Below are positions 39,776 through 48,455 of a stretch of 64,000 nt of DNA, piece after piece. The notes beneath the pieces were generated by a model. It was not told the origin of the DNA and searched no databases. It saw only the letters and a program-made list of their open reading frames with translations. Both the position numbers and the translations under genes were made by a program. Every line of letters begins with the position of its first letter. The stretch's first letter is position 1. The stretch is from DASQMT01 sp963839615. GTDB lineage: Bacteria > Actinomycetota > Thermoleophilia > Solirubrobacterales > Solirubrobacteraceae. The stretch is taken from contig CAWIVY010000002.1 in NCBI GenBank assembly GCA_963839615.1, forward strand, positions 124,001-188,000. Reading direction: 5' to 3'.

Positions 39776-40537
39776 ATGGCTGCCCCGGCGCTCTCCGTGG
39801 TGGTGCCGGCTTACGAGGAGGCCGCGGGCATCGCGACCACCCTCAGCTCGCTCCATGTCGCGATCGGCGGGCTCGGGCTCGAGCACGAGATCATCGTCGT
39901 CGACAACGCCAGCAGCGACGGGACCGCGGACCTCGTGGAGTCGCTCGGCGACCCGGCCGTGCGCGTGCTGCGCAACCCGGAGAACATCGGCAAGGGCGGC
40001 TCCCTGCGGCGCGGGATGCTCGAGGCCGCGGGTGCGCTCCGGCTCCACTGCGACGCCGACTGCGGCCCGTCGGTCGGCGCGCTCGGACGGATGCTCGAGC
40101 TGGCGGAGCGCTACGACGTCGTCGTCGGCTCGCGGCTGGCTGCGGGGGCGGCCGTCGGGCGACGCCAGCCGGTGCGCCGCCGGATCGCGGGCCGGAGCTT
40201 CGTGCTGCTCTGCCGCGCGCTGCTGCGCGAGCCGACCCGCGACCTCTTCTGCGGCTTCAAGCTCTGGCGCGCCCCCGCGGCCGAGGCCGCCTACCGCGCC
40301 AGCGGGCTGAACGGCTGGACGTTCGACGCCGAGACGCTCGCGATGGCGCGCGCGCTCGGCTTCAGCATCACCGAGACCGGGATCCCGTGGACCGACCGGC
40401 CAGGCTCGCGGCTGTCGATGTCGCGCGTGATCGTGCCGGTGACGCGCGAGCTGCTCGAGGCGCGGGCGCGGGTCCGGCGCGCGGCGCGGGCGCAGGGCGC
40501 CCGGCCGGCTGCCGGGGCGGCCGAGTCGCGGGTGTGA
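39776..40537 (+). CDS. Family 2 glycosyltransferase, DPM1/ALG5-like (253 aa)
   Basis: It is a GT-A enzyme starting LSVVVPAYEEAAGIATTLSS, with IIVVDNASSDGTADLV, NIGKGGSLRRGML, HCDADCGPS (the DXD region) and LFCGFKLWRAPAAEAAYRAS. This matches polyprenyl-phosphate glucosyl/mannosyl-transferases, which make the lipid-linked donor for GT-C enzymes. The polytopic GT-C-like protein encoded directly downstream (GTGA overlap) is a plausible user of its product; that link is inferred from order. Confidence 0.88.
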   Translation: MAAPALSVVVPAYEEAAGIATTLSSLHVAIGGLGLEHEIIVVDNASSDGTADLVESLGDPAVRVLRNPENIGKGGSLRRGMLEAAGALRLHCDADCGPSVGALGRMLELAERYDVVVGSRLAAGAAVGRRQPVRRRIAGRSFVLLCRALLREPTRDLFCGFKLWRAPAAEAAYRASGLNGWTFDAETLAMARALGFSITETGIPWTDRPGSRLSMSRVIVPVTRELLEARARVRRAARAQGARPAAGAAESRV

Positions 40538-42099
40538 GGGCGCTCGTCCGCCGCCTGGATGCCGTCGAGGTCGCGGCGCTGGCGGCGCTGGCGGCGCTGG
40601 CGCTGGCCGTGCTCGGCGGCCTGCTGCTGAAGGTCTGGATCGGAGGTGGTGTCGTCACGGGCTCGGACGGCTTCCTCGTCGCCGACCCGCTGCAGTACCT
40701 CGACTGGGCGCGCCAGGCCGGCGAGCACGGCCTGATCGGCAACCGGCACGACCTGGCGCCCGGCGAGCGCGCGTTCCTGCACCCGGGGCTGCTGCTCTCC
40801 GGCCTCGCCTGGCGGCTTGGCGCGGGTCCGGCCGTCGCCTACCTGCTCTGGAAGCCGGTCGCCGTCGGGATCCTGTTCGCCGGCACGATCGCGCTCGTCC
40901 GGCGCTTCCTGACGCGCCGCGACGACCGCCGCCTGGGCCTGGTGCTGGCCCTCTTCGCCTGCTCGCCGGTCGCCGCGATCGTCGGCTGGGGCGGACTGGG
41001 GGGGCCGGGCGACAAGCTCCAGGTCGACTTCATCACGGGCGAGCTGTGGTCCGGTTCCTACCTCTGGGGCTACCTGTTCACGGCGATCGCCGTCGGCACG
41101 CTCGCGCTCGGGCTGCTGGCCTACGAGCGCGCGCGGGCCGGCGGCGGGGCAGGGGCGCTGGCCCTGGCGGCCGTCGCCGGGCTCGTGTGCGCCTGGCTCC
41201 AGCCCTGGCAGGGGGCGACCTTCGCGATCGCGATCGCGGTCGCGGAGCTCGTCGAGCTGCGCCGCGGCCGCACGCCGGCGGCCGCCGCGCGCGACCTCGC
41301 GCTGCCGCTGGCCGCGACCGCGGCCCCGCTCGTCTACTACGCGCTGCTCGGCCACTTCGACGCCTCGTGGGCGCTCGCCGCGCGCGTCAACGAGCTGCCC
41401 CGCTGGTCGTGGTGGGTGCTGCTCGCGGGGCTGGCGCCGCTCGCGGTCCCCGCGGCGTTCGCGTACCGGCTGCCGGCGCCCGACTTCGGCGCCGTCGTGC
41501 TGCGGGTCTGGCCGCTCGCGGCGCTGGGGGTCTACTTCCAGCCGTTCGGCACGTTCCCGTTCCATGCACTGCAGGGGCTCACGCCGCCGCTCGTCGTGCT
41601 CGCGATGCTGGCGCTCCGGGCCCAGCTCGGCGAGCGCCCGATCGGGCTCGTTCCCGCGCTCGCCGCCGTCGCGCTGCTCGTCGTGATCGGCAGCGCCTAT
41701 CGCGTCGACGGCCTCGCCGACGCCGTGCACATCGGCCGCCAGCCGTTCACGCTCGAGCCCGGCGAGCGCGACGCGCTGCGCCACCTCGACGACCTCGCCG
41801 AGGCGGGCGGCGTGCTCGCCCCGGTGTACACCGGGATCGCGGTGCCCGCCTACACCGGGCGCGAGACCTGGATCGGGGCCGGCTCGTGGACGCCTGACCA
41901 GCCCGAGCGGGCGCGCGACGCCGAGGCGCTGTTCGACGGCCGGCTCGGCGAGCAGGGGGCCGAGGCGCTGGTGCGGCGCTCGCGCGCGCGCTTCGTGCTG
42001 AGCGACTGCCACGGCCGCGCTGAGATCTCGCGGCTGCTCGCGGGGTTCACGGACCCGCCCCGGCGCTTCGGCTGCGCGAGCGTCTGGAGGGTCCGCTGA
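40534..42099 (+). CDS. Polytopic membrane protein, paralog of the one at 33674 (521 aa)
   Basis: It has the same plan as the minus-strand paralog: a first segment then DPLQYLDWARQAGEHGLIGN, HDLAPGERAFLHPGLLLSG, AYLLWKPVAVGILF, GSYLWGYLFTAIAVG, AWLQPWQG, and a soluble C-terminus with YTGRETWIGAGSWTPDQPE ending in RRFGCASVWRV. It is probably a GT-C-type enzyme or related membrane protein of glycan assembly; no named family is recognised. GTG at 40534 overlaps the stop of the DPM1-like gene (GTGA). Confidence 0.75.
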   Translation: MRALVRRLDAVEVAALAALAALALAVLGGLLLKVWIGGGVVTGSDGFLVADPLQYLDWARQAGEHGLIGNRHDLAPGERAFLHPGLLLSGLAWRLGAGPAVAYLLWKPVAVGILFAGTIALVRRFLTRRDDRRLGLVLALFACSPVAAIVGWGGLGGPGDKLQVDFITGELWSGSYLWGYLFTAIAVGTLALGLLAYERARAGGGAGALALAAVAGLVCAWLQPWQGATFAIAIAVAELVELRRGRTPAAAARDLALPLAATAAPLVYYALLGHFDASWALAARVNELPRWSWWVLLAGLAPLAVPAAFAYRLPAPDFGAVVLRVWPLAALGVYFQPFGTFPFHALQGLTPPLVVLAMLALRAQLGERPIGLVPALAAVALLVVIGSAYRVDGLADAVHIGRQPFTLEPGERDALRHLDDLAEAGGVLAPVYTGIAVPAYTGRETWIGAGSWTPDQPERARDAEALFDGRLGEQGAEALVRRSRARFVLSDCHGRAEISRLLAGFTDPPRRFGCASVWRVR

Positions 42100-43259
42100 T
42101 GGGTGCGGGGGCGCGCTTCGGACTCGTCGACTCGATGCGCGCGATCGCGGCGCTGGCGATCCTCGCCTACCACGGCGCCTTCGTCACCGGGGCGCTCGAC
42201 GGGACCGGCAGCGCGTTCTGGTACGCGCAGCTCAACGTCGGCGTGCCGCTGTTCTTCGCGATCTCGGGCTTCCTGCTCTACCGCCCGTGGGTCGCCGCGC
42301 GGCTCGCCGGGGTGCGGCCGCCGGATGCGCGCGTCTACGCGCTGCGGCGCGTGCTGCGGATAGTGCCGGCGTACTGGGTGGCGCTGACCGTGATCGCGAT
42401 CGTGCTCGAGCGCGACGAGGTGTTCTCCTGGCCGGGAGCGCTCGTCCACTACGGCTTCCTCCAGGCCTACGACCCCGAGCGCTTCACGGGCGGCATCGGG
42501 CAGGCGTGGACGCTGACGGTCGAGGTCGCGTTCTACGCCGCGCTGCCGCTGCTCGCGCTCACCGCGCGGCGCTACCTCCCGGGAGGGTCGCCTGGCCGGA
42601 TCGTGCGCGGGGAGCTGCTGTTCCTGGCGCTGCTCGCGCTGCTCGCCGTCGGGTGGCGGCTCGTCGTGGTGCTCTCGGTCGATCCGGCGGACGATCCCTG
42701 GTTCCCGCTGCTCGTCGCGCTCCCGGCGCAACTCGACGTCTTCGCGGGCGGGATGGCGCTGGCCGTCGTCTCCGCCGCCGGGCTCGACGGCCGCGCGCGG
42801 CCGCCGTCCGTCGCGTCGCTCGCCTGGGCGCTGGCCGCGGTCGCCTACGCGGCCGTCGTCCTCTGGCGCCCGGACGATCCCGGCGCGCGGGTGTTCGTCG
42901 AGCATCAGCTCCAGGCCCTGGTCGCGCTCGCGCTGCTCGCCCCCGCGGTGCTCGGCGCCGGCGGCGGCGGGGCGGTCCGCGGGCTGCTGGCGTGGCGGCC
43001 CCTGGCCTGGGTCGGGCTCGTCTCCTACGGGCTCTACCTCTGGCATCTCGACGTGCTGCGCGAGCTGGGCGACCGCGACGTGCCGGACCTCGGGATCGTC
43101 GTGCTCGGCTCGTCGCTCGCGCTCGCGCTCGGCGCCGCGAGCTGGTACCTCGTCGAGCGCCACGCCCTGCGCCTGGGCCGCCGCGCAGCGGGCCGCCCGC
43201 CCGCCGGGCCGACCGCAGGCCACCCGGCGCCCGCCACCGCGGAGACGGTCGGGCGATGA
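42099..43259 (+). CDS. Acyltransferase family 3 (OafA/YrhL-like, 386 aa)
   Basis: This is an integral membrane acyltransferase with about ten segments. The family's catalytic region is near the start: LVDSMRAIAALAILAYHGAF, with His in the first helix and FFAISGFLLYRPW. It later has QAWTLTVEVAFYAALPLL. It moves acyl (often acetyl) groups onto sugars of exported polysaccharide. Start and stop overlap neighbours (TGATG and ATGA). It probably O-acylates the glycan made by this locus. Confidence 0.92.
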   Translation: MGAGARFGLVDSMRAIAALAILAYHGAFVTGALDGTGSAFWYAQLNVGVPLFFAISGFLLYRPWVAARLAGVRPPDARVYALRRVLRIVPAYWVALTVIAIVLERDEVFSWPGALVHYGFLQAYDPERFTGGIGQAWTLTVEVAFYAALPLLALTARRYLPGGSPGRIVRGELLFLALLALLAVGWRLVVVLSVDPADDPWFPLLVALPAQLDVFAGGMALAVVSAAGLDGRARPPSVASLAWALAAVAYAAVVLWRPDDPGARVFVEHQLQALVALALLAPAVLGAGGGGAVRGLLAWRPLAWVGLVSYGLYLWHLDVLRELGDRDVPDLGIVVLGSSLALALGAASWYLVERHALRLGRRAAGRPPAGPTAGHPAPATAETVGR

Positions 43260-44731
43260 GCCGCGTGCGCGGAGCTCGTGCGACGGTCACCGGCGTTGCA
43301 GCGGTCGTGCTGCTCGCCGGGCCGACCGCGCTGGCGTTCGCGCGCGGGGGCTTCTTCCCGGTCGAGCGGCTGTGGGCGGCGCTCGCCGCCGTCGTGCTCG
43401 CGGCGGTCGCGGCGCTCGTCGCTCCGTCCCCGCTGCCGCGCTCGGCGCCGGGGCGGATCGCCGTCGGCGGGCTCGCCGGGCTGCTGGGCTGGGTGCTGCT
43501 GTCGCGTACGTGGGCGCCGCTGGCCGGGCCGGCGATCGAGGACGCTGAGCGGCTGACGCTCTACCTCGCGGCGCTCGTGGCCGCCGCGGCGCTGCTCCGC
43601 GGCCGCTGGGCGAGCGCCGCGGAGCCGGCACTTGCGGCCGGCGCGGTCGCCGTGATCGGCTACGGGCTCGCCGAGCGCGTGCTGCCCGGTCTGATCGACC
43701 TGACCGGCTCCCGCACGGCGATGGGGCGGCTCGAGCAGCCGCTCACGTACTGGAACGCGATCGGCGCGCTCGCAGCGATGGCGATCGTGCTGTGTGCCCG
43801 GCTCGCGGGCGATCCGGCGCGGCCGCGCCGCGTGCGCGCGCTGGCCGCCGCGGCCGCGGCACCGCTCGGCGCCGGCCTGGCGCTGTCGTTCTCGCGCGGC
43901 GCGATCGTCGCCGCGATCGTCGGGCTGGCCGTGCTGCTCGCGATGGCCCCCGGCGGCGTGCAGCTGCGCGCGGCGCTGCTCGTCGCCGCGGCTGCCGCGC
44001 TCGCCGGCCTGCTGGCGGCGCTGCTCCCGGCGGTGCACGAGGTCGCCGGGCCGCTCGGCCGGCGCGAGTCGCAGGGCGCGGCGCTGCTCGCCGGGCTCGT
44101 GCTGCTCGCGGTGGCCGCGGCGGCGGCTGCGAGCCGGCTCGCCGCCGCCGGAGCGGCCGAGCGGCTGCGCGGCGTGCGCCCGGCGGCGGTCGTGGGGGGG
44201 CTCGTCGTGGCGGTGGCGCTCGTGGCCGGCGCGGCCGCGGTCGAGGGCGGTCCGGAGCGCACCGGGGCGGGCGCGACGCCGGCCCGTCTGGGCAGCACCG
44301 ACTCCAACCGCTACTCGTACTGGCGGGTCGCGCTGGAGGGATTCGCGGACGCCCCGCTGCGCGGGCACGGGGCCGGGTCGTTCGGCACGCTCTGGCTGCG
44401 CGAGCGCACGATTCCGGAGGTCGTGCGCGACGCCCACTCGCTCGAGCTCGAGACGGCGGCCGAGCTCGGTCTCGTCGGGCTGCTCCTGCTCGGCGCGTTC
44501 CTCGGCGGCGTCGCGGCCTGCGCCGCGCGTGCCCGCCGGCCGGCGCCGGCAGCCGTGGCGGGCCCGGCGGCAGCGCTCGCGGTCTGGGGCGCCCACAGCG
44601 CGCTCGACTGGGACTGGGAGATGCCGGCGGGCGTGACGCTGTCGGCGATCCTGCTTGCGGGCCTCGTGATCGCGCTGGCCGAGCCCGACGAGCCCGCCCC
44701 GCCTCGCCGAGCGGCGAGTTCCTCGGCCTGA
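43256..44731 (+). CDS. O-antigen ligase / Wzy-like polymerase (491 aa)
   Basis: About twelve membrane segments are seen, with the Wzy_C signature in and around the large loop: LTYWNAIGALAAMAIVL, LALSFSRGAIVAAIVGLAVL, SNRYSYWRVALEGFADAPL, GHGAGSFGTLW and DAHSLELETAAELGL. The His in the last motif is the conserved catalytic residue of WaaL-type ligases. It would polymerise or ligate the flipped glycan units outside the membrane. It is the last gene of the plus-strand block 39776-44731; its stop lies in a strong terminator hairpin. Confidence 0.88.
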   Translation: MSRVRGARATVTGVAAVVLLAGPTALAFARGGFFPVERLWAALAAVVLAAVAALVAPSPLPRSAPGRIAVGGLAGLLGWVLLSRTWAPLAGPAIEDAERLTLYLAALVAAAALLRGRWASAAEPALAAGAVAVIGYGLAERVLPGLIDLTGSRTAMGRLEQPLTYWNAIGALAAMAIVLCARLAGDPARPRRVRALAAAAAAPLGAGLALSFSRGAIVAAIVGLAVLLAMAPGGVQLRAALLVAAAAALAGLLAALLPAVHEVAGPLGRRESQGAALLAGLVLLAVAAAAAASRLAAAGAAERLRGVRPAAVVGGLVVAVALVAGAAAVEGGPERTGAGATPARLGSTDSNRYSYWRVALEGFADAPLRGHGAGSFGTLWLRERTIPEVVRDAHSLELETAAELGLVGLLLLGAFLGGVAACAARARRPAPAAVAGPAAALAVWGAHSALDWDWEMPAGVTLSAILLAGLVIALAEPDEPAPPRRAASSSA

Positions 44732-44754
44732 GGCCGACCAACTCGCCACTCGGC
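44706..44754. terminator. Long bidirectional terminator hairpin with stop codon in the apical loop
   Basis: GCCGAGCGGCGAGTT (44706-44720) pairs with AACTCGCCACTCGGC (44740-44754), 14 of 15. Inside, CGGCC and GGCCG (44724-44728, 44732-44736) close a TGA loop that is the stop codon of the ligase gene. It stands between convergent genes, so it can serve both directions. Confidence 0.7.
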
Positions 44755-44760
44755 GGTGCC

Positions 44761-45147
44761 TCAGGGCGAGGCGACGAGCTCGGACAGGCGCCGGCGCGCC
44801 GCGGCCTCGAGCGGCTCGTCGCCGAGCTGAGCCGCCGCCTGCGCGCTGACGAGCCAGGCGCGCGCGTTCTCCGGCTCGCGCCGCGCCGCCGCCTGCGCCT
44901 CGGCGAGCGCCTCACGGTGGTCGCCCGCGAACAGCTGCAGCTCCGCCGCGCGCACGAGCGGCGTCGTGTCGGCCGTGCGCGCGGCCGCTTCACGCAGCAG
45001 CGCGAGCGCCTCCTCCACGCGGTCGGGCGCGCGGCCGGCCTCGATCAGGGCCGCCGCGCGGTCGACGTCGCGGGCCGTGCGCAGCTGCCCGGCCAGCACG
45101 ACGATCGCCGCCACGGCCGCCGCCACGACGAGCAGGCGCGCGATCAT
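44761..45147 (-). CDS. Small membrane-anchored TPR-like protein (128 aa)
   Basis: One N-terminal membrane segment (MIARLLVVAAAVAAIVVLAG) is followed by two to three helical repeats of TPR style (residues ~40-125, e.g. LLREAAARTADTTPLVRAAEL and AWLVSAQAAAQLGD). It is probably a scaffold for the polysaccharide assembly complex on one side of the membrane. It overlaps the flippase stop by 4 bp and is the last gene of that short operon. Function beyond protein interaction is not known. Confidence 0.75.
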   Translation of the reverse strand: MIARLLVVAAAVAAIVVLAGQLRTARDVDRAAALIEAGRAPDRVEEALALLREAAARTADTTPLVRAAELQLFAGDHREALAEAQAAARREPENARAWLVSAQAAAQLGDEPLEAAARRRLSELVASP

Positions 45148-46463
45148 GCGCGGGCCGGAGCCGCCGCGGGAGAGCGGCGCAGCGTCGGCACGACGACGGC
45201 GCCGGCGGCCGCGAGCTGCACGAGCAGCACGACCGCCGCGAACGAGGTGAGGCGGTCGAGCGAGCCCGAGAGCAGCAGCACCGGCTCCGCGAGCGCGACC
45301 ACCGCGAGCGGCGCGAGGAAGCGGCTCGAGCCGACCGCCAGCAGGTAGTTGACGGTCAGGTAGGTCAGCGCCAGCACGCTCATCGCGACGGCGAGCAGCG
45401 GCAGCGCGTCGGACGCGATCTCGTACGAGGGCCCGAACCCGAGCCGCAGCACGAGCGCCGGCGCGAGCGCCATCACGAGCAGCGCCGGCGCCGCCACGGT
45501 CGCCACGACCGCGCTCGCGCGCAGCAGCACCGGCCGCGCGCCGCGCCCGGCGGCGGTCCGGCCGGCCGCCTCGGGGATCACGTACAGCGCGACGCCGACC
45601 GCCGTCCAGACGACGACCTTCGCCGCGACCGCGGCTGCCGCGTACGCGCCGGCCTGGACCTCCGCGACCTGGTGGCGGACGACGATCACGTCGACGTTCT
45701 GGAGCACCGCGATCAGCGCGAGCGCGGCGATCGGCACGACGGCGTCGCGCAGGACGTCGCGCAGCCGGACCGCAGGGGCGGCGCGCCGCCCCCCGTCGGG
45801 GCCGGCGGCCGGCAACCGCGCGAGCACGTGCCCGAGCACCAGCGCGGCGAGCGCCATCGCCAGCGGCGTGCCGAGGTAGGCGCCCGTCGTCCCGAGGCCG
45901 GCGAGCACGAGCCCGAGGCCGAGCACGAGGCGCCCTGCCGCCTCGCCCGCGATCGACAGGCCCACGACGCGGTACCGGCCGAGCCCCGCGAGCACGCCGC
46001 GCTCCACCGACAACAGCACCCAGAGCGTCACGGTGGGGAGCGTCGCGGCCGCCGCCCACGGCGCGTCGACGCTCAGCAGGTCGGCCAGCGGGTCGCGGAA
46101 GAGCGCGCCCGCGACGGCAAGCGCGAGCGTCGCGAGGGCCAGCCGCAGCGTCCAGCGTCGCATCGTCGCGCCCAGCTCCCCGCTCGCCCCCAGGCGCCGC
46201 GCGGCGACCGCGCGCGAGACCGCCACCTGCAGCGCGTATCCGGGCACGGACAGGATCAGGAACGTCGAGAGCGCCGCCGCGAGCACGCCGTAGTCCTCGC
46301 GGCCCAGGACGCGCGCGAAGATCGCGGTGAAGATGACCGCGATGCCGTTCGCGGCCAGCTGCGCGGCCGCGAGGCCGGCGGCGGCCCCGGCGCCGCTGTC
46401 CCCGGCCGGCGCTCCGGCGACGGCGGGCGCGGGCGCTGCCGGGACGAACGGGAGGCGTCGCAC
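45144..46463 (-). CDS. Second polysaccharide flippase, Wzx-like (439 aa)
   Basis: This is a membrane protein with twelve to fourteen segments and polysaccharide_synt features: QLAANGIAVIFTAIFARVLGREDYGVLAAALS near the start, and IAVLQNVDVIVVRHQVAEVQAGAYAAAAV in the middle, here divided by a basic loop. It is clearly different from the flippase at 36591, so the locus may export two glycans or one of the two may serve a lipid. Start choice is uncertain: the GTG at 46463 has TACCTT 9 nt upstream, and GTG 46487 would add eight residues. Confidence 0.85.
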   Translation of the reverse strand: MRRLPFVPAAPAPAVAGAPAGDSGAGAAAGLAAAQLAANGIAVIFTAIFARVLGREDYGVLAAALSTFLILSVPGYALQVAVSRAVAARRLGASGELGATMRRWTLRLALATLALAVAGALFRDPLADLLSVDAPWAAAATLPTVTLWVLLSVERGVLAGLGRYRVVGLSIAGEAAGRLVLGLGLVLAGLGTTGAYLGTPLAMALAALVLGHVLARLPAAGPDGGRRAAPAVRLRDVLRDAVVPIAALALIAVLQNVDVIVVRHQVAEVQAGAYAAAAVAAKVVVWTAVGVALYVIPEAAGRTAAGRGARPVLLRASAVVATVAAPALLVMALAPALVLRLGFGPSYEIASDALPLLAVAMSVLALTYLTVNYLLAVGSSRFLAPLAVVALAEPVLLLSGSLDRLTSFAAVVLLVQLAAAGAVVVPTLRRSPAAAPARA

Positions 46464-46493
46464 GGAACGGCGAAGGTAGCGCAGCACGGTCGC

Positions 46494-46499
46494 TATGGT
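46494..46499 (+). promoter_or_regulatory. Candidate -10 (TATGGT) of the LPYTG protein gene
   Basis: TATGGT ends 7 nt before the ATG at 46507. An in-frame ATG at 46495 lies inside this hexamer, which argues against it being the start. Confidence 0.4.
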
Positions 46500-46506
46500 G
46501 CGCGCG

Positions 46507-46875
46507 ATGCCGTCGCTCCGCAGCCGCGCCGTCGCGCTCGCCGCCGCGGCCGTCCTGGCGGCGCCCGCCGCCGCCGCCGCGCAGGGCGCGGGCGACGAGC
46601 AGTACCAGGACCCGTTCGCGGGCGAGGACCAGGGCCAGTCGCAGGGCGAGGACGAGCCGACGACGCCCGAGCCCGCCGCGCCGCCCGCGACGGAGCCCGC
46701 GCCGGCTCCCGAGCCCGCGCCCGGCGCGGCCGAGAGCGCCCCGCCCGCCCCCGCGGTCCAGCCCCAGCCCCAGCTCCCGTACACCGGCGCCGATACGGAC
46801 ACGATCCTGCTCGCCGGATCGATCCTGCTCGCGGGTGGTGTCGCCCTCCGTGCCCGCCTGCGTGTGCGGTCCTAG
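46507..46875 (+). CDS. Sortase-anchored LPYTG cell-wall protein (122 aa)
   Basis: It has the complete layout of a Gram-positive wall-anchored protein. A signal peptide (residues 1-26, MPSLRSRAVALAAAA... to AQ) leads into a Gln/Glu/Pro-rich stalk (PAPEPAPG type, 30-88). The sortase motif LPYTG is at 90-94, followed by a hydrophobic segment (98-114) and a basic tail RARLRVRS. There is no folded domain, so it is a spacer or small wall protein. No sortase gene is in the window. Its 3' end overlaps the longest tsaE frame. Confidence 0.85.
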   Translation: MPSLRSRAVALAAAAVLAAPAAAAAQGAGDEQYQDPFAGEDQGQSQGEDEPTTPEPAAPPATEPAPAPEPAPGAAESAPPAPAVQPQPQLPYTGADTDTILLAGSILLAGGVALRARLRVRS

Positions 46876-47293
46876 GGAGACCGACGGCCCCGAGGCGACC
46901 GAGCGCGCGGGCGCGCAGCTCGCCGCGCTCCTGCGGCCGGGGGACGTGGTGCTGGTCTCGGGCGACCTCGGCGCCGGCAAGACCACGTACGTCCGCGGCG
47001 CGCTGCGGGCGCTCGGGGTCACGGAGGCCGTCACGAGCCCGACCTTCGTGCTCGGCCAGCTCTACGACGGCGGCGCCGGCCCGCTCGCGCACATCGACCT
47101 CTACCGCCTCGCGGGCCTCGCCGACGAGGACCCGGGCCTGCTCGATCCGTACTTCGGCGCGGACACCGTGACGTTCGTCGAGTGGCCCGAGCGCGCGGAG
47201 TCCGAGGCGCTGCTCGGCGGCCGCGCGATCGCGCGGCACGTGACGCTGGCGCACGCGGGCGGCGACCGGCGCACGATCGAGGTCGCGCGATGA
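46835..47293 (+). CDS. tsaE: tRNA threonylcarbamoyladenosine biosynthesis ATPase TsaE (up to 152 aa)
   Basis: TsaE is the small P-loop ATPase that works with TsaB and TsaD in making t6A37 in tRNA. Walker A is SGDLGAGKTTYVRGAL; TSPTFVLGQLYDGG and HIDLYRLAG and a final FVEWPER are diagnostic. The start is uncertain: GTGs at 46835, 46838, 46850 and 46862 are all in frame. The last, overlapping the end of the LPYTG gene least, would fit the family length best. The stop overlaps the tsaB start (ATGA). Confidence 0.9.
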   Translation: MVSPSVPACVCGPRETDGPEATERAGAQLAALLRPGDVVLVSGDLGAGKTTYVRGALRALGVTEAVTSPTFVLGQLYDGGAGPLAHIDLYRLAGLADEDPGLLDPYFGADTVTFVEWPERAESEALLGGRAIARHVTLAHAGGDRRTIEVAR

Positions 47294-47955
47294 TCCTCGT
47301 CGCGCTCGACACCGCCAGCCCGTCGACCGTCGCCGGCGTGCTGCTCGCGGACGGGAGCGTTGTCGAGGCGCGCGACGATCCGCCCGCCGGCTCGCGCGGC
47401 GAACACGCCGCGCGCGTGCTCGTGCTGCTCGAGCAGGCGCTCGAGCAGGGCGGGGTCGAGTGGGGCGCCGTCGAGCGGATCGCGGTCGGCGTCGGCCCGG
47501 GCGGGTTCACCGGGCTGCGCATCGGCATCGCGACCGCCCGCGCGCTGGCACAGGGGCGCGGGCTGCCGCTCGTGCCGGTCGGCTCGCTCGCGGCGCTCGC
47601 CGCCGGGTCCGAGGGCACCGTCGCCGCGGTGCTCGACGCGCGCCGCGGTGAGGTCTTCGCGGGCGCCTGGGAGGACGGGCGCGAGCGGGTCGCGCCGGCG
47701 GCGCTGGCGCCCGCGGCGCTTGCCGAGCGGCTCGCGGGGCTGGACGCGCCCGTGCAGGCCGTCGGTGACGGAGCGGTACGCTTCCGTACGGAGCTCGAGC
47801 AGGCCGGGGTGGTCGTGCCGGCGGACGGCTCCTCCGTCCACCGGATCAGCGCGGCGCCGCTCTGCCGGCTCGGCGCGGTGGGGGAGCCGGCCGAACGGGA
47901 CGGGCTGTTGCCGGACTACCTGCGCGAGCCCGACGCCAAGCCGCCCCAGCCATGA
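47290..47955 (+). CDS. tsaB: tRNA threonylcarbamoyladenosine biosynthesis protein TsaB (221 aa)
   Basis: TsaB is an ASKHA-fold partner of TsaD. It shows ILVALDTASPSTVAGVLL at the start, GVGPGGFTGLRIGIATARALAQG, and VLDARRGEVFAGAWEDG. It lacks the metal-binding histidines of TsaD, as usual. The ATG overlaps the tsaE stop and its own stop overlaps rimI, so the four genes form one translational unit. Confidence 0.93.
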   Translation: MILVALDTASPSTVAGVLLADGSVVEARDDPPAGSRGEHAARVLVLLEQALEQGGVEWGAVERIAVGVGPGGFTGLRIGIATARALAQGRGLPLVPVGSLAALAAGSEGTVAAVLDARRGEVFAGAWEDGRERVAPAALAPAALAERLAGLDAPVQAVGDGAVRFRTELEQAGVVVPADGSSVHRISAAPLCRLGAVGEPAERDGLLPDYLREPDAKPPQP

Positions 47956-48455
47956 CAGCACCACCCGCCGCAGCCGTCGAGGTCCGCCGCCTCACCTACG
48001 CCGACCTCCCGCAGGTCGTCGCGATCGAGCGTCGCGCCTTCCCGACCCCGTGGTCGCTGGCGATGTTCGTGCTCGAGCTCTCCAAGGCCTCGGGGATCTG
48101 CCTCGCGGCGTTCGTCGACGGCGAGCTGGCCGGCTACCTCGTCTGCTCGCGCTACGACAGGGTCTGGCACATCATGAACGTGTCGGTCGATCCCGACCGG
48201 CGCCGGCACGGCATCGCGTCGACGCTGCTGATGCGGCTGCTCGAGCGGGTCGACGACCCCGAGGCGCACTACACGCTCGAGGTCCGGCGCTCGAACGAGG
48301 GCGCGGTCGCGCTGTACGAGCGCTTCCGCTTCCGCTCCGCCGGCCTGCGCCGGCGCTACTACGCCGACAACGGCGAGGACGCCGTCGTGATGTGGCGGAC
48401 GCCGGGGACGCTGCGCGGCTCGCTCGACGACGTGCCGAACGCCGCGCCGATTTGA
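47952..48455 (+). CDS. rimI: Ribosomal-protein-alanine N-acetyltransferase RimI (167 aa)
   Basis: This is a GNAT protein with VRRLTYADLPQVVAIERRAF, HIMNVSVDPDRRRHGIAS (acetyl-CoA loop) and LEVRRSNEGAVALYERFRF, the RimI pattern. It acetylates the N-terminus of ribosomal S18 or other proteins. The position between tsaB and tsaD is the standard bacterial order. The last ~20 residues differ from the family. Confidence 0.92.
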   Translation: MTAPPAAAVEVRRLTYADLPQVVAIERRAFPTPWSLAMFVLELSKASGICLAAFVDGELAGYLVCSRYDRVWHIMNVSVDPDRRRHGIASTLLMRLLERVDDPEAHYTLEVRRSNEGAVALYERFRFRSAGLRRRYYADNGEDAVVMWRTPGTLRGSLDDVPNAAPI

